From Nitrosarchaeum sp. (lineage in GTDB: Archaea; Thermoproteota; Nitrososphaeria; Nitrososphaerales; Nitrosopumilaceae), in assembly GCA_009697485.1 (NCBI GenBank), contig SICY01000009.1, positions 1 to 13,648 of the forward strand: 13,648 nucleotides of DNA. The letters run 5' to 3'. Below, in pieces: positions 13,099-13,648 of the stretch (the stretch's first letter is position 1; each line of letters begins with the position of its first letter). The translations under genes were made by a program, and so were the position numbers. The notes beneath the pieces were generated by a model. That model saw only the letters and a program-made list of their open reading frames with translations, was not told the origin of the DNA and ran no database searches.

Positions 13099-13648
13099 AT
13101 GCATTGGAGAGAAACACTTCCTGATTGGTACATAAAAAAATATGGTCATCAACCATGTGTAAATATTGGAACTGCAGGTCATGTGGATCATGGTAAAACT
13201 ACACTTATTCAAGCACTAACAGGTTCATGGACAAGTGTTTACAGTCAAGAGCTAAAACGAGGAATTACAATTCGTGTTGGTTACTCTGATGCAGCATTTT
13301 ACAAATGTAAAAGTTGTGAAGAACCACTAGGATATTCAACAGCTCCAAAATGTAATAATTGTGGAAAAGAAAGTGAACTGTCTAGAGTTGTTAGTTTTGT
13401 AGATAGTCCAGGACATGAAAGTCTAATGGCAAACATGCTCTCAGGTTCTGCATTAATGGATGGAGCATTATTGTTAGTAGCTTCAAATGAACAAGTGCCT
13501 AAACCACAAACTAAAGAACATCTTTTGGCACTTCAAACACTTGGAATACAACAAATTGTCATAGTACAAAATAAAGTAGATTTGATTTCATACGAAGAAG
13601 CTATCACTAATCATCAAGAAATTACAAAGTTTGTTAAAGGAACATATG
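13099..13648 (+). CDS. eif2g: Translation initiation factor aIF2 subunit gamma, N-terminal part
   Basis: The GTP-binding subunit of the factor that delivers initiator Met-tRNA to the small ribosomal subunit. It is cut by the window end after about 183 codons. The GTPase signatures are complete in the visible part: G1 AGHVDHGKTT (residues 26-35), G2 in ELKRGITIRVGY (51-62), G3 DSPGH (102-106) and G4 NKVD (158-161). The zinc knuckle typical of the gamma subunit is present (Cys70, Cys73, Cys85, Cys88). That knuckle and the HQPCVNIGTAGHVDHG start separate it from EF-1A and SelB. ATG 13099 begins MHWRETLPDWY; an AT-rich AACATATACC lies 19-28 bases before it. It follows rps6e on the same strand. 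Confidence 0.95.
   Translation, partial: MHWRETLPDWYIKKYGHQPCVNIGTAGHVDHGKTTLIQALTGSWTSVYSQELKRGITIRVGYSDAAFYKCKSCEEPLGYSTAPKCNNCGKESELSRVVSFVDSPGHESLMANMLSGSALMDGALLLVASNEQVPKPQTKEHLLALQTLGIQQIVIVQNKVDLISYEEAITNHQEITKFVKGTY

Noticed and set aside
1..13648. CRISPR arrays, insertion sequences, rRNA genes, prophage or toxin-antitoxin pairs
   Set aside because: No regularly spaced repeats, terminal inverted repeats, transposase motifs or rRNA-like sequence were seen on either strand.

Overview
The window reads as chromosomal DNA of an AT-rich ammonia-oxidising archaeon of the Nitrosopumilus/Nitrosarchaeum type (Thaumarchaeota). This is inferred from gene content: an ESCRT-III-like CdvB, heterodimeric primase PriL/PriS, archaeal-type glycyl-tRNA synthetase, S6e, aIF2-gamma and a cobalamin methylase. 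TATA-like boxes lie about 20-30 bases before start codons, Shine-Dalgarno sequences are lacking, and several starts are TTG or GTG. All of this suggests mostly leaderless transcripts. No mobile element, CRISPR array or rRNA was seen.

Layout. (1) 2-932, plus: 3' end of a cobalt-precorrin methyltransferase (probably CbiE), overlapped by cbiF. (2) 925-1686, minus: a MurI-like Asp/Glu racemase-fold protein in which both catalytic cysteines are serine. (3) 1792-2439, plus: a CdvB paralogue with a MIM2-like tail and a repeat-bearing promoter. (4) 2466-3046: two gene remnants lying head to head, each keeping only its 3' end. One is a minus-strand membrane-anchored tail; the other is a plus-strand CFI-box-type C-terminus. 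(5) 5405-3077, minus: nfo (endonuclease IV) followed by glyS. (6) 5496-7642, plus: priL-priS with a one-base overlap. (7) 7761-12163, plus: a tight cluster of a large UPF0182 membrane protein, a class I glutamine amidotransferase that starts on the base after the UPF0182 stop, and a C39-peptidase-like/TPR protein. (8) 12168-12241, minus: tRNA-Gly(CCC). (9) 12294-12590: two tiny zinc-ribbon proteins, convergent, with directly abutting stop codons; the minus-strand one is only 40 residues. (10) 12665 to the end, plus: rps6e followed by the aIF2-gamma gene, cut by the window edge.

Most genes are housekeeping: B12 synthesis, cell division, base-excision repair, replication priming and translation. 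The parts that are not routine are the cysteine-less racemase homologue, the head-to-head remnants, the UPF0182/GATase/C39-TPR cluster, and the pair of zinc-ribbon microproteins. I did not find a clearly new multi-gene defence or metabolic system. The UPF0182 cluster is the best candidate for undescribed biology.
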